Shown here piece after piece: positions 10,901 through 23,839 of a DNA stretch of 64,000 bases (positions are counted from its first letter, which is position 1; every line of letters starts with the position of its first letter). The translations under genes were made by a program, and so were the position numbers. Below the pieces are notes generated by a model that saw only the letters and a list, made by a program, of their open reading frames with translations, was not told the origin of the DNA and made no database searches. Source of the stretch: Adiantum capillus-veneris (lineage: Eukaryota; Streptophyta; Polypodiopsida; Polypodiales; Pteridaceae); contig CM043944.1 in assembly GCA_014529385.2 (NCBI GenBank), positions 82,202,384 through 82,266,383 on the forward strand. The letters run 5' to 3'.

Positions 10901-11215
10901 GACAAAAATCACCAAATCCCAACAAGCTCATAAGTAGACCATTTGTCACCACTCAAGAGACAATTTACAAGAAAAATCGATGTCTTTGATGGGGTCCATG
11001 AACTTATTACAAAATTATAATAATGAGTTTAATTTTTTGGTGTATAATCATAGCCATGATATTCTTGTGCGCTCTTTATATAGAAACGTGGGGGTTCTCC
11101 AGCAAGGGCTAGGAATTGATAAGTAGAGTAATTTAGAAAACATAATCAGACAATAGTGGATATTAAAATAGTGCCTTTCTATCTATATCATATCGTTGAC
11201 CTAGGTTTAACCTAG
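10901..11215 (-). other. Start of the internal region of another LTR element
   Basis: On the minus strand this follows the Met-type primer site at 11216. It holds no gene. A 16-base inverted repeat, cctaggtt/aacctagg, adjoins the primer site at about 11200-11216. The region is cut off by the E0 LTR, so E0 probably inserted here, which is inference. Confidence 0.35.
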
Positions 11216-11227
11216 GCTCTTATACCA
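11216..11227 (-). promoter_or_regulatory. Primer-binding site, tRNA-iMet type
   Basis: The minus strand reads TGGTATAAGAGC, one base off the TGGTATCAGAGC site that pairs with the initiator-Met tRNA in many plant LTR elements. It lies 2 bases inside an LTR end that starts TGTAACGGCCC on the plus strand. Confidence 0.65.
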
Positions 11228-11229
11228 CC

Positions 11230-12400
11230 TGTAACGGCCCCAACCTCTAAGATCGGTGACTGGGAGAGCTGAACACATCCACTCCGACTCTGCAATGGAA
11301 AGTGGAGGAGTGATCAAGTGAGCTGCCCTAACTCTATGTATCCTTTAGCAAGGTCTCCCTAAAAGGGGTTGCTTATCAGTTTTGGAATCGCAAATAACTA
11401 GAATCCTTGGTTCATAGATTGACATTATTTTCCTCATCAAGTCTGAGGTACAACCTTTAGTCGATCCCCTAAGGTTAGGACTTAGTTCTTTGTTATTTAT
11501 CATCTTTAAGTCCACATCTGTGGAAAGCAATCGACATACGGGTCCACCCATCCGACAATTGGTTCGAAAACAATCCCCGCTTTCCACCCACACTCACCCG
11601 TATCTTTGTTTCCACATTACTACCACACTATGAAACATTTACAAGAAATTCCTTAATCAACTTTCCACACTGTTTTTGTTCTAGCAATCATATTTTCAAA
11701 CATCACCAAGACAGTCTTTCATTAGACAATTCTACTAAAAAAAACCTACTTATTCAACCTAACGGCTGATCGCCAATCTGTAACAACGAGATTTTCCTTT
11801 GCACCAACATAGCCTTTGCACAAATATTTTCTTATTCTTAATCATGTATTTGATTCAAGGCAACAACCCTCTTCTGGCACCAATCAGGCATCGTGCACCA
11901 ACACGGCATGGGCTCCAACATGCATCGCGAACCAATGTGACATCAAGCTGCCATCCAATTGATTTAGTTTATATTCAAAAAAATGCAATCCAATTCTCTT
12001 TCACCCAAACTTGATGCAAAAGGCATCTTTAACAGAAGATAGTAATTCCTATTTAAGTTTATATAAACAAAGCATGAGTTTTGGTTTATAGAGCAAGTGT
12101 TTTTCTTATGGTTTCGTAGGATCATCTAAGTCATGCTTATCTACTATGCATAAACTTTAAAATAACTAATACCTAGTTTGGACTTACAACAACATTCTAC
12201 TGTGGTGGCTGGTTTGCTTTGGCTATTGGAGCATGGCTTGGGCCAGATCCATCATTGCTCTTCTTTGCGACTTTTGAGGCCATCACGTAGCTTAAAGATT
12301 AAAACTACTAGGAAAGTTCCTTCTGCTAAGTGCAAGTCCAAGGGCTTGTTCAATCTATATCCAAATACTTTAATAACCTTAAATTCTAGGGTCTAATGGA
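11230..12400 (-). repeat. 5' LTR of a minus-oriented LTR element (outer end approximate)
   Basis: The inner end TGTAACGGCCCC abuts the primer site at 11216. Short matches to the fragment at 1321-2046 in opposite orientation support its being an LTR. The outer end is not resolved. Open frames inside it (for example 11345-11593 minus) have no recognisable domain. Confidence 0.5.
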
Positions 12401-13376
<976 letters not shown>

Positions 13377-13599
13377 TATGTGTGTGCAAAACGGTAACGT
13401 TTCCTTCTTGGACCACCCAAGAATGTGTGGTAGCTTGTGAGGGGGCAGGGCTGATGAGGATCTGCCAAATGTCAGGTACAGGAGGAGGGGGCTCTCTAAG
13501 TTAACCAAATTCAAATTCAATTAAGTGGGGTCTTTTATGCATGTCCTAATACTTGTCAGGTGAGTGCATGGCCCTTTAACTCTTCAAATTTTCCATAAT

Positions 13600-14356
13600 A
13601 AACAAATTGATAGCTTAAATGTGAGCTAAAGTGCACATTTCGACCCTGTTGGACGCCTTCAGGTGCGTTAGAAATCTCTCTTTAGTGACTTCAAGATGCA
13701 CACATTGATACACACTTTATTACCTACGACTAGACTAAAACATTTACAAAAACGAAAAAGTAAAGCTTAGGGTACTGCTCCTTCAATTAATGAACGGGGA
13801 TACAAAACGTCGTTGAGGCAGGCACATCACAAGCTAGGACTGTGCTTGAGGTGGGAACCCGGCCCAAGCTTGAGGTGCTTGAGGTGCTTATCATGCTTGC
13901 AGACTAAGGTTCTTGAGGTGCTTAATCACTAAGGTGCTAAGGTGCTCCATGACAAAGGTGCTTGAGGGGTTAAGGTGTTCCACAAAACATAATCCCTACT
14001 CATGCGGGGGTGAGCCCTCTTTGTAGGAGCTAGAGAGAGAACACACACACCGGAACACAAGGGAAAATTGGTACAAACTTGGTCAAGCTCCTCTCCATGT
14101 TGCCCTCATAATGTGCCTAAAGCCTATTGGTTGGCCTCCCAAGGGGTCCAATGATAATTTAGTTAATTGTTTATGCATTTATTAAGTCCTCTCTCTCAAA
14201 GGGGAAAGGGGGACACTTGTCCCAAGGCTACCCTTGTTGCTTGATATGCACTAAGCATGTGTTTGGCCATGCTTGAGAAGGTCCAATCAAGTGCCAGCTA
14301 GTGCTAGAAGAGGGGGTGGACCAAATCAAGGAGAGGGTATACTCTCCGCCCCCCCC

Positions 14357-14387
<31 letters not shown>

Positions 14388-15710
14388 ACTCACACTCACA
14401 TTGTGTGAGTTACAAAGTGCAAGAGCTCCATCTCCTTCTCCAAGCTTGTAGAGAAGTTGAGAGCCTACACCAACACTCTTGGCTATGGAATACAAATCCA
14501 ACCAAGAGCCATGCTCCAATGCTTAACACTTGGTTTGTGTTTGAGCCATTTAAGTGGCTTGAGCCACAATAGTGGCTTGGCACCTCAGTTCATAAAATTT
14601 TCTTTAAGACTACCTATTTTTGTGAAACCATAAAGATAATATATCAATGAGGTCATATCACATAGAGAAACATTTTAGTATATCATTTATCCCAAAAAAG
14701 TGCAAAATTAAAACAATGATATTCTAAAAATAGTAAAGAGCCACCAAATTGGCTTAAAAATTTAACAGCATACATGTCTTTGAGGCTTAAAAAGAGTTCA
14801 TAGTCATTTTTCTAAAAATAATATATGCATAAGTTCTTATTGTATGCATGTCCAAGTATTTTTTTTTAAAAATTCAATATGCTTTGAAGGGTTTTAAGGA
14901 GTCTATATGGGACATCAAAAATTTCAAGCAAGTTTTACTCGATTGTACCTAAAAGATGACCCTTGAAAAATACTAATATTACACGGAAATATTTATCTAT
15001 ATTTTTTTCAACTCCCTACATGACTTGAGTACAAATCCTTGAAAGATTTTTGTAAGGTTTGCTATGGTTGGTGAGAATAAGAATTTCCACAAATTTTACT
15101 TATAGCCGCTAATGGCTTATGTTCACACAACCCTAGTGTTAATTAATCTTTCCATCTTCTCCATCTTCATCACTATGCTATTATGTATGCTAAGCAAGAA
15201 GAATGATGATACGTGAGGAACTATTTCTTTCTCCTATGAATGTTTCTTCTTCCTCTTCCCTACCCTCATTTCCCCGCTAGCTCTCTCCACCTATGAAGGT
15301 GTTTGAGGCCTTGGGACTGAGGCTGAGGATGGTTAATGCTTTTTACAAAGTCTATGATATGCTCGTGATGCATGAAGCTTTCCATATTCATTGCATCACC
15401 TAGGTCACACAAGGAACACAAATATTGTATTGTACTGATCAAGTATCTCTTGATGGGAGAACCCTATAATACAAAAGCCTATTGGAGGGGGGACTAGCTC
15501 CACATAAATCCGGTCCTCAACTGTTGTCAAGTTCTCTAAACTCTCTCTCTTGCAAAAGTATTGTTCATGCCAAGTTCATTAAGTACTATGGTTATGTTTC
15601 TACCACTAATTAAGCTCGCCCAATATGTTCTCAAAGTAGTCTCACACAACTGCTCACTCTAATTATCTTATTTTTGCTATTCTCAAAGTTCATAGGCCAT
15701 TTCAATTGTG
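13600..15710 (+). repeat. 5' LTR of a plus-oriented chromovirus-like element
   Basis: The right end abuts a Met-type primer site at 15712. The interior matches, in reverse, the LTR at 57771-58805. Shared segments include the gcttgaggtgctta repeats near 13870-13970, the block around 14090-14260, and the block ending agccatgctccaatgctta near 14520. It is also a diverged relative of the LTRs at 44659 and 51373. The left end is not sharply defined. A run of 25 C followed by (AC)n lies at 14349-14388. Confidence 0.7.
14349..14388. repeat. 25-base C run followed by (AC)n
   Basis: A homopolymer of 25 C (14349-14373) leads into an AC run inside the LTR. The reverse-oriented LTR copy at about 57905-57930 has only (TG)n and no long G run, so the homopolymer expanded in this copy. 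Confidence 0.9.
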
Positions 15711-15711
15711 T

Positions 15712-15723
15712 TGGTATTAGAGC
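15712..15723 (+). promoter_or_regulatory. Primer-binding site, tRNA-iMet type
   Basis: TGGTATTAGAGC, one base off the canonical initiator-Met site TGGTATCAGAGC. It follows the LTR end and fixes the plus orientation of this element. Confidence 0.75.
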
Positions 15724-16029
15724 TATTGATCCTTAAGTTATCCATGCAAGGTTGGGCATGTTCATTGCAATAGGGTAAGTGGGACATGGATCTATTATAT
15801 TGGTTGAGAAGGACTTAGTTTGAGGTACACCGTTGGGAACTATAGTCTTAATAATGGAGCCTCTCGGGGCTTTCCTTTTGCTTAACCGTTATTGAGCTAC
15901 AAGCAATCTCTACAGGAACCATAATCAGCCAAGAAATGTTAGACCCTCTCCACTAGTCTTTTCAATCAATAGTGTCTAAACCACCGGTGTGGCTACTTGA
16001 GAGCTGATTTTCAAAGGTAAAGAAGAGTA
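15724..16029 (+). other. Leader of the plus-oriented element
   Basis: Non-coding leader between primer site and gag. The segment around cttaaccgttattgagct (15880-15900) matches the leader of the minus-strand element E2 near 51150, confirming they are the same family. Confidence 0.5.
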
Positions 16030-17094
16030 GTGACTAAGGTTTTTGAGGGTACCAAAGCACAAAGTAATTATCTACGAAGTATAATTAGCATAGCTATCAA
16101 TAGCCAAGAGAGTTTAAGAAACATTAATAACTTTGATTTTGCACATGAAGGTGCTAATGATGATGCCCCCATGTTTGTTAGTTACATTGTTACTAGGTTG
16201 CAGCAAGCTATGGGCTACCCTGCTTTGCAAGCCAAAGTTACCCAACAACTTTGTGCTTATGGGATTTCCTTTCCTCTCCAAGAGGAGAGAGAGCTTAGGA
16301 GGCCTCTTGATGAGACCCCCAAAAGAAGACTCTCTCCCATAAGAGAGGAGGAATACAAAGAACGAGAAAGATGAAAATCCCAAAGTTCCTTTGAAGATGC
16401 GGCTCTATGAAGACGGTGGTCTAGGTGATCGCCAACTCCTCCCAAGAGGAAACGGTCAACCCACAGTCCTTCTCCTCGTCACTCCAAAAGGGAAGAGAGG
16501 AAACAAATGAAGAAAAGGGTAAGAAAGAGGTCACCTTCTTCTCCTTCTTTTTCACCTTCCTTCTCTTTCGATGAAAGCTACAATTATTCTCCTAGAAAAT
16601 ACAAGAGGGGTGGACATCACAAATCTTACCCTACATGGTGAAGGTCCCAAAATCTCAAGAAGTTCAAAGAGGGAGGAAAGAGTATTTCTTTTCTCACCTA
16701 TGACGGCACCTTTGGTGCTACCAAAAAAGTGTTGGCCTTCATTCAGCAATTTGATGCGGCCTTTGGAGACGAGGGCTTCATGGAGTCTTCCAAGCTACAA
16801 TATGTAGCTATGCACTTCCAAAAATCTTCTCATCAATGGTGGGCTAGCCTTCGTGGAAATGGCAAAACCCCAAAGACATGGAAAACTCTACGAGTTTCCA
16901 TCATGAAGCAATTCCTTGCAAGCGATGCAAAGGACAAAGTGCTTACTGAATGGCAGAGTTTGAAGCTTCTCTCCCATGAGTCTATCCACAAATATGTGGA
17001 CAAGTTTTGGGATTTACATCTCAAGGCTATTTTCTTTCAAAAGATAGACTTTGCTAAACAAAAGCCACAATTCTGTGCGGGACTACCTGAATAG
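16030..17094 (+). pseudogene. gag of the plus-oriented gypsy element
   Basis: The N-terminal segment (16030-16374) contains RLQQAMGYPALQAKVTQQL. Next comes an arginine/serine-rich stretch near 16450-16600. The capsid core at 16729-17094 includes FIQQFDAAFGDE, HFQKSSHQWWASLRGNG and KYVDKFWDLHLKA. It aligns residue by residue with the E2 gag on the minus strand at 49696-50145. Frame changes between 16374 and 16729 show it is broken. It ends in a stop at 17092 where E2 reads on. No protease or polymerase follows. Confidence 0.75.
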
Positions 17095-17589
17095 ATGACC
17101 AAGTACGTCAACTCCCAATGACCTGGTTCTATCATCTAGTAATCCACCACACTATGGTTGCTTCACGCATCAATTTCCAAAAAGAGGCTAGAAGAAATGT
17201 CAAGCCCATGGAAAGCAAAGACAAAAGTGATGCAAAGGGGAAAACCAGTGCCGAAAATTCTTCCCAAGGCAATTGGTTGTGGAGGTAACTCTAAACACGC
17301 ATGTGACGTGCGTGAGAGAGACCCTTATTATTCATGCTCCATAATGGCTAAAAAAAACTCCTTTAGATCCTAGACCATGTTGTATCCCATGTGACCACAT
17401 GTGCCAAATCAAACCCTACAAGTGGGTCTATAACGGCGGAAAGCATAAATTTATTGTGGACACTACATCCCAAATTTACCGGCTCTTACATGAGCTTGGC
17501 ATCTTGCTGTCGAGAAAAAATGGATGAAAATATGGAATTTTATTTATCCAGCTTCAAAAAGTCAAGCAAAGCATATGCAAAATGGAAAC
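17095..17589 (+). pseudogene. Decayed downstream part of the gag region
   Basis: Short broken frames only. No zinc knuckle or protease motif is readable. The element stops at about 17590, where sequence matching the E1 LTR begins. Confidence 0.35.
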
Positions 17590-17661
17590 AAGTGAGTGAG
17601 CGAGAATGGGCTTGCTACTCGTGCATGTAGTAAGTAAGATAATATGTTCACTTCTCATACC

Positions 17662-18424
17662 CTAGGCCCGGGGGATTCACCATGGAAAACTTACCACACC
17701 ACGTAAGTGCAGGGGAGGGGGGTTTTTTTACAAGTTACATAAGCGTATAAGTTAGGGGTAGGCCCCCCAGTAATTTATCTCCCAAGCTTAAAAATAAGGA
17801 AGGGGGTATCATATTTATGGGGGGAGGGAGGGGGGGAAGTGAGAAAATGGAAACATGAGAGGAATTTTCTTTGTTTCAAAATCATGGCTTCCCAAAAGAT
17901 TCTTCCCTCAACCTTGTGAGTCAGTAGCTACAAAGATACATACAATAACTAACACTGCTTTGTATATAGTTCATTTGTTGAGGGATAAAGGCTATAAAGA
18001 GTTTTTATAGATGCAAATTTACACAGAGAACCTAACAAAACTTTACAATCATGGTTTTTGAGTAATTTAGATGGGTCAGAATTAACCCGAATTGGACAAG
18101 TAGGTAGAGTGCAGTTTGAATGGGCACAGATTTTCAAAGTCAAACTAAGACACATTGAGGGTACATTTAGTTATCAATAGAAGTGGTTCCTTAGTACGCT
18201 TCCACTCACTATGCTACACGCTCTTTGACTAGTTTTACTCATTTAGATCATGTAAGGCCTAAATTTAATATGTAAGATAGGGGTATGATAGTTTTTGTAT
18301 GGATTGTCGTATAAGCGTAGAAAGGGGGGTCATATGCCCTAATATGAGTCGTATATAGGGGTTTTATCAAAGTTGTCCGCTCGTAGGTGGTATCCCATTT
18401 TGTATATAGAGTAAATCCCCCGAG
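17662..18424. mobile_element. 763-bp insertion with short inverted ends, 3-bp target duplication
   Basis: The paralogous LTR at about 33885 reads ctcataccataggtgg without interruption. Here the same text is split after 'acc' (17659-17661), and 'acc' is repeated at 18425-18427. The ends are CTAGGCCCGGGGGATTCAC and, reading inward from the right, CTCGGGGGATTTAC, an imperfect terminal inverted repeat. No transposase is encoded. A 3-bp duplication is typical of CACTA and Harbinger elements, but the termini match neither clearly, so the superfamily is open. Confidence 0.75.
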
Positions 18425-20967
18425 ACCATAGGTGGCTAATCCGCACACCTTAAGGTGCAAGTAGCAAGATGATAGGAATATGAGAGGGAGAGAGATAGAG
18501 AGTATGTGTGTGTGTGTGTGTGTGTGTGTATGGTGGCAAATCTGCACACCTCAACATAAGAAAAATGGAAAGAAATAAGCATAAACCATACTCACAATGA
18601 AGTATATCCCAAATGACACAAGGTATGGCACCAAGATGGAGTGTGTTGATTGCTTGTAAACGATGACTACAATAGGTAGCATAGGGAGAGAAGATGAAAA
18701 GGGGACAAGATTGTAGGAATCATAATGGAAGAATGGGAGTTGATGGCGAGGAATATCATGAGTGTAGCCATCATTCTTCTTCTTAAAATCGTCCTCTCAA
18801 TCCTTCATTACAAGTGTGTGGAGATATGGTGCTCATTTTGTGCATGGCGATGGTGATGGTATTGTGATTATGTGATTAGGGTTCACCCTACTAGCATGTA
18901 ACACAAGTGTGTGTGTGTGTGGGTATGTGTGTGTAGTGTAGTCCCTATTTACAAAAGAGAAGCCCTCCTTTTATGGGCCAAGAAAGTGATTAGGGAAGAG
19001 ATTATGAGCAAGAGGAGTTATGACAGAGTAACCTCAGTTAGAGGCATTCCCCCAATGAGAGAGCTCTGTGTGCCCTACTTATTGACCAATTTCCTCCTAA
19101 TTGCCTTCATCGTGGCAAGCTTTGTCTCCATACCACCTTCCATAGCTTGAGTCCAAGAGAATCTTGATAAAATAAGAGAAAATACAACAATAATGGAGAG
19201 AAACCTATAAGAAATTGGTGTGTGTAGTTGGATAACCATGACTTCTTCCCAAGTAGACAGTGATAGCCGCTTTTCGGCTCTCTGTAATTGCCATAGTGAG
19301 TTATCTCACCCTATCAAATCACTCAAACACTTTGGTTACCCTCACCCTTTCACTGTATATAGGCGCGTGTGAGTTAGGGGACTTTTCCCATATCTCCTTA
19401 CTGAAATAAAAAACCCTAAATTAGCTAGTCATTGGGCTAGTTGAGCCAAAAAAATAAAAAATATAAGTATATTATGGCCCATGCGTATGTAAATATTTCT
19501 TTGTATATAGGGCCTAAATAAAAGATTTTTTCATAATTATTTTGGTATTTATTTAAATATTTCTACCTAGATGTGTGTTATTTATGCTCTGTACATTGCC
19601 TCACCATTACCACAATTTTTCTTACCATTTTTCATACTCTTTATTCCATATAGAAATATTTTCATGTAAGCTTCTCTTTTATTTGGTGTAACTCCACCCC
19701 AACAAAAATCCAAAAAAATTAGTTTTATTTATGTGTATATTTTTTCACTATTGTGATTTTTCCTTTCCTACTTCTATTTTGTTTTTTTTTTCTAAAAAAT
19801 TAGAACACCAAAAATATTCATCTTTTTATGGTAGCCTCATAATGAGAGAGATTTCTTTTGACCCCTTTATATTTTTTCCACTTATATTATTTATATTTGA
19901 CATGTACATATTTTTTAAACCCCTCAATATTTGATTTTCTTAGTTGTACTATTCACTTATATCATGATCTCAACAATATCTTCAATTATAGACCTACCAA
20001 ATAAGGTCAAGGGTAGGTGGCATGCATACATGCACTATGGAGGGCTCACTCTTGGAGGTATTCAAAAGAATCATCCAAAGAAGGACCCCACAAGGACTTT
20101 GTGCAGTGGAAAAAAACAGTCGGTTTTGCTGAATTTTTAAAGTTCACTTGCTCTCCGAATTTGAAAAGGTAATACAAACAAAAGTTGTAGCTCGTGAGCT
20201 AAACTTTTTCCTCAAATTTTTTCATATTTTTTTGAGCTACGAGTTGTGAGCTATGATTTTATTAGTGGACCCCAGTTTTCCCATGCTATGCAGCCACACT
20301 CTCTCTTCCACTTTATCATTTTCCTCTTTCACACACACTTCTCCACTCATCATCCCCACCTCTCTCACCACTCCTCTCTGCACCCTACTCACCTTCTCCT
20401 CAACCTTGAAGAATAAGAGAAACCATGGTGAACTCATACCTCCCACACACAATTCCATTCCAAAATTGACCACCTAGTCTCATTTTTCCTCCTCCAAATT
20501 ACCCATATCTATAAAAAAACCACAAAATTCAGCCTCTTCTCTTAAAAGACAGCATCATGGTGGTTGATTACTCAGCTTCAATTACCTTGTCTCTCAAGGA
20601 AGGTCAAGAGTGGAGAAAAAATGTATCGTCAAAGCTAGTGGACCGTCAACAAGTGTCAAAATTGGCCCTACTCAAGACACTTGGAGCATCAACCTTGTAA
20701 GAAATCCACCTTTTCTTACCTCTTAAGAGTTTTTCTTCCTTATTTGTATCCTACATGGATACTCCCATTGTAAATATCCAATTCCATTTGTAAATTAATA
20801 CTAACTCTACTAACACTAACCCACTATGAAAAGTCCTATCACCTCCATTTCTCTCCTCTCTCTTTCCCCACCAACTTCTTGATAATTCCAAGCAAAAGAA
20901 ATTAGGTAAATTGCTGAAAATCTAACCCAACCATGGTTAGAGGAGTAACCCTAGCCTTCAAAATTGC

Positions 20968-20976
20968 TATAAAAGG
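20968..20976 (+). promoter_or_regulatory. TATA box in the family X solo LTR
   Basis: TATAAAAGG in an otherwise non-coding LTR. Corresponding boxes occur in the LTRs at 55732 and 62338, which supports its being the U3 promoter. Confidence 0.6.
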
Positions 20977-21633
20977 AGGGTGTAGCTAGCACAAAAAAGA
21001 GAGAAGAAAGAGCACTATGCTATAGCTTGAGAAGCCAAGCTCAACCTCTTGAGAAGGAGCTCTTGAGTGGAATCTCATTGGCATTAGGCATATGTATGTG
21101 TTGTATTAGGGGTGATTAGCAAGGGAACTCTATGCCATTGTAAGAGAGAGGGATCATTAAATTGAGGGCAGGAAATCTATCATTTCTCCTACTAGTGTAA
21201 GCCCAACATTTGCTGAATCAAGGAGGGTGAATTTGGACTAAGCATGGATACCTTGTCTCCCTTCCAACGTGAAGTCATCGACAATAATGATGTGTAAGTG
21301 TCTTGGTGTTTTATTTAAGTTCTTGATAGCTTGTCTCCGGGTATTGTTATCAATTTAGCCATAAATCCCACATGTAAGAGGGCGACAGGGTGGAGAGGAC
21401 TCCCCTGGCCTTAAGACAGTGATTGGGGTGGCTTTTTTCTTGTGATGTGTTGTGGTGTAATGTACTCAGGCTATGTTGAACAAATACTAATCTCACTTTG
21501 ATTGGTCATGACAGATTTGTAAGAAGGCATTAGTGCAACAAGCACCCCCTTCCCCCTTCTCTCTCTTTCTTACATATATATATTTATGTTTGCTTGATCA
21601 TTAACGATACACTTCAAAGCAGCCCGAGCACCA

Positions 21634-21637
<4 letters not shown>

Positions 21638-21669
<32 letters not shown>
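21638..21669. repeat. (CT)16 microsatellite in the solo LTR
   Basis: An uninterrupted CT run. A shorter CT run sits in a broadly comparable part of the sister LTR near 55533-55550. Confidence 0.9.
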
Positions 21670-21672
<3 letters not shown>

Positions 21673-22493
21673 TTTTAGTGTGTGAGAGTGTTCCATTGGT
21701 GTTAGGGTTAGTGTAAATTCCTTGCTTGTTTGTGGGTTGCTCTAACGATTCTCCTCTTTTGCGTCCTAGTTCGCTCTTAAACTAAGTGGTGCCCCTTGTG
21801 TAGTTGGGATTTGGCTATGGGTTTGTTGTTTTGGTTTGTGTTGTGTTGTGCCCCAGCCCCATTGAGCAGCACGGGAGCCTTGAAGGGTGTCTAGAGGTTG
21901 CTCTTCTTGTTGCCCGCCCCGGACCGCCTCAACAGATAGGCTCCACCATTTTGGCCATACTTCCTAACCATGGCCATAGCTTCAAGAATTATAGACAAAA
22001 TAGGGGCCAAAAGATCATCTCAACTCCTACAACTTTTCTTTTCAAAATGTTTTCCAATTCGGAATGCAAAAAATAGAGAAAAATCCCACAAAAATGTGTC
22101 TCCGTCTTTTTACTTCCAAAAGTCTTCCAGGTGGTCCCCTCTTGACTTCAAGTGCAAGCCTTGTGTCCACAAGTGAGTTATGCTTGAATTTGATAATATT
22201 TTGTTGACTCCAACTCAATAATGCATAAGATTTTCCTTCCTTTCACTATTGACTTTTACTGCTCAACAGTAGTGACCGTCAGGTAGAATCAGCATCCTCA
22301 CTCATTCTAGGGTTTTTTTCATAGGGTTTTTTTTCCTTTTCATAGGGTTTTTTCCCACCTTCCCTTATTTCTAGATCCAAATGTGTCAAAACCATTGCTA
22401 TGTACAAAATAAATACATAGGTTTTCTTGTGATTTTCATGCATCAAGTGCATACCAAAAGAGAGGTGGAGCAAAATTTGAAAACCGGCCCTCA

Positions 22494-22510
22494 TTAGCCC
22501 TCCCCCTGAA
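22494..22510 (-). promoter_or_regulatory. E1 polypurine tract
   Basis: The minus strand reads CTTCAGGGGGAGGGCTAA directly before the 3' LTR start (TGAGGGCC). This is the expected place for the plus-strand primer. Confidence 0.6.
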
Positions 22511-22574
22511 GCTAGAGGTGCTTGATCAAGTTGATGTCATCGTGAGATACCCAGCTTCTCCATCATCTCTCCTA

Positions 22575-23226
22575 CTAGGTCTCCTCTAAAACTTGGTCCA
22601 TGTCAGAAATTATTTCAAGAGGAGTGCCAAAACGGCAACAAATGTTTTCAGATACAAACTTAGCCACTTCCTTAGTTATAATCCTAGTGGCAGCAACTGC
22701 TTCAGCCCACCTGGTCATGTAGTCCACACCCATAATGATATACAATTTACCTGATTGGCTCCTTGGAAAAGGCCCAATGGAATCAATTCCCCATTTCTCA
22801 AATGGTCCATAAGAGATTATAGGAGTCTGTGGCTCACTGTGGCTCATATGTGAGCCTCCTATCCCCAGCCTTCTGACACCCTTTGCATGTTTTGCACCAT
22901 TGATGCACATCTCTTTGTAAACTAGTCCACACAAACCCGGAAGTTGTAGAACCTTCCTACTGGTGATGTCAAGTGGAAAGTGCCCTTCACAAACACCATC
23001 ATGGAAACTTGAAATTATTTTTGTGATTTCTGTAGAGAGAGGTCCACGCCTAATAATTTGATCCTTACCCTTGCAATAGAGGTCACCATTGATAAGGCGG
23101 TATTTTGTTGCCTTGCGTACAAGCCATTTCTTTTGGCCCTTAGTAAGATCTTTAGGACACTCTCTTGTGTCCAAGAAACTCATGATGACAGGCATAGCAT
23201 CATTACCTTCGAAGAGAGGCAGTTTC
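22575..23226 (-). pseudogene. E1 integrase, C-terminally truncated
   Basis: In order: a short N-terminal tail, an HHCC-type zinc domain whose second half is worn (HDGVCEGHFPLD, then CINGAKHAKG), and the catalytic core. The core shows FEKWGIDSIGPF (first Asp), YIIMGVDYMTRWAEA and FGTPLEIISD (second Asp). The frame ends just after this, about 65 bp before the polypurine tract, so the catalytic Glu and whole C-terminal domain are absent. The N-terminus continues across the copia insertion into the RNase H region at 28484. Confidence 0.85.
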
Positions 23227-23545
23227 TGTTGAGATGTTGAGCTCTACATCTTGAGCTAGCATCCACTACGGGTATTGGCCGCTTACGGCATTTACTCACT
23301 GGCGCGTCAGGTGACCAACACGGAGGATCTCTGCCAGTGATTCTACAGCTGGACTACACTTATAGTGCCAGCCTAGTATGCTTCTAGCAAGTTCACACTT
23401 AGTGACCGCATGTACATATGTGCTACTTTTCAGCTTTAGCACTTAGTCATTTTGTACTCTCTTTCCTAAGAAGAAGAAGAAGCTTTCCATCTCTGTGTGC
23501 TTTGTGCTTGTCTTGTGTAGCTCTCTTGCATCCTCATTCTTTACA
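23227..23545 (+). repeat. Copia 5' LTR
   Basis: Begins TGTTGAGATG and ends CATTCTTTACA. An AGA trinucleotide run near the 3' end has one unit fewer than in the 3' LTR. No clear TATA box is visible. Confidence 0.95.
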
Positions 23546-23562
23546 CGATATCAGAGCCTGGT
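23546..23562 (+). promoter_or_regulatory. Copia primer-binding site, tRNA-iMet type
   Basis: CGATATCAGAGCCTGGT directly after the LTR. The core ATCAGAGC matches the initiator-Met primer site usual in plant copia elements; the first bases deviate from TGGT. Confidence 0.7.
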
Positions 23563-23839
23563 GCAGGCAAGAGAGGCTAAGAGAGAAAGAGCATTACAAT
23601 CTCTTCGTTCGCAATCCATGACCAGATGCCGAAGTTTCTGAACAGGTTTTTCATACAAGTTTCTGAATAGGTCTCCGAAGTGCAGTATACAGAGATTTAC
23701 TGTACAAGTACAGTGGTTGTATGTACGCTTGATTGTGGATACTCGTTGAGTGTAGAAAGTGTTACAGGTACCACGATAGTAGGCTCAGCAGATTTGCAGG
23801 TTTTTGCAGATTGCAGCTATTTTGTCTTAGTGCTTCACG

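Larger units (their letters stand above)
19257..21935 (+). mobile_element. Family X solo LTR with 4-bp target duplication
   Basis: The LTR runs from TGATAGCCGC (19261) to ACCGCCTCA (21931), about 2.67 kb, flanked by acag at 19257-19260 and 21932-21935. The paralogous uninterrupted site is in the E1 5' LTR at about 34715 (cttcccaagtggacaaatagg). Its sequence matches the LTR at 53922-56312, including the start and the block gcccc-attgagcagcac-ggagcc. There is no internal region, as expected after LTR-LTR recombination. Confidence 0.88.
17590..22493 (-). repeat. E1 3' LTR, split into three by two insertions
   Basis: Segments 17590-17661, 18425-19260 and 21932-22493 together match 33819 to about 35178 in order. 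Shared words include gtgagtgag-gagaatgggcttgctact, caccttaaggtgcaagtag, and ataggctccaccatt. The LTR ends CCGGCCCTCA at 22493, just before a polypyrimidine tract. The part matching 33607-33818 is missing, so the copy is truncated at its U5 side. Confidence 0.85.

Noticed and set aside
11200-11216. Inverted repeat cctaggtt/aacctagg as a terminator hairpin
   Set aside because: Rho-independent terminators do not apply in a plant nuclear context; it sits next to a primer site and could be chance.
12178-12396. 72-codon plus ORF as a host exon
   Set aside because: No recognisable domain and no splice-site or conservation evidence; surrounding sequence looks like LTR.
20237-20477. Overlapping plus and minus ORFs around 20.3 kb
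   Set aside because: Inside the family X solo LTR, low complexity, no domain, not matched in the sister LTR.
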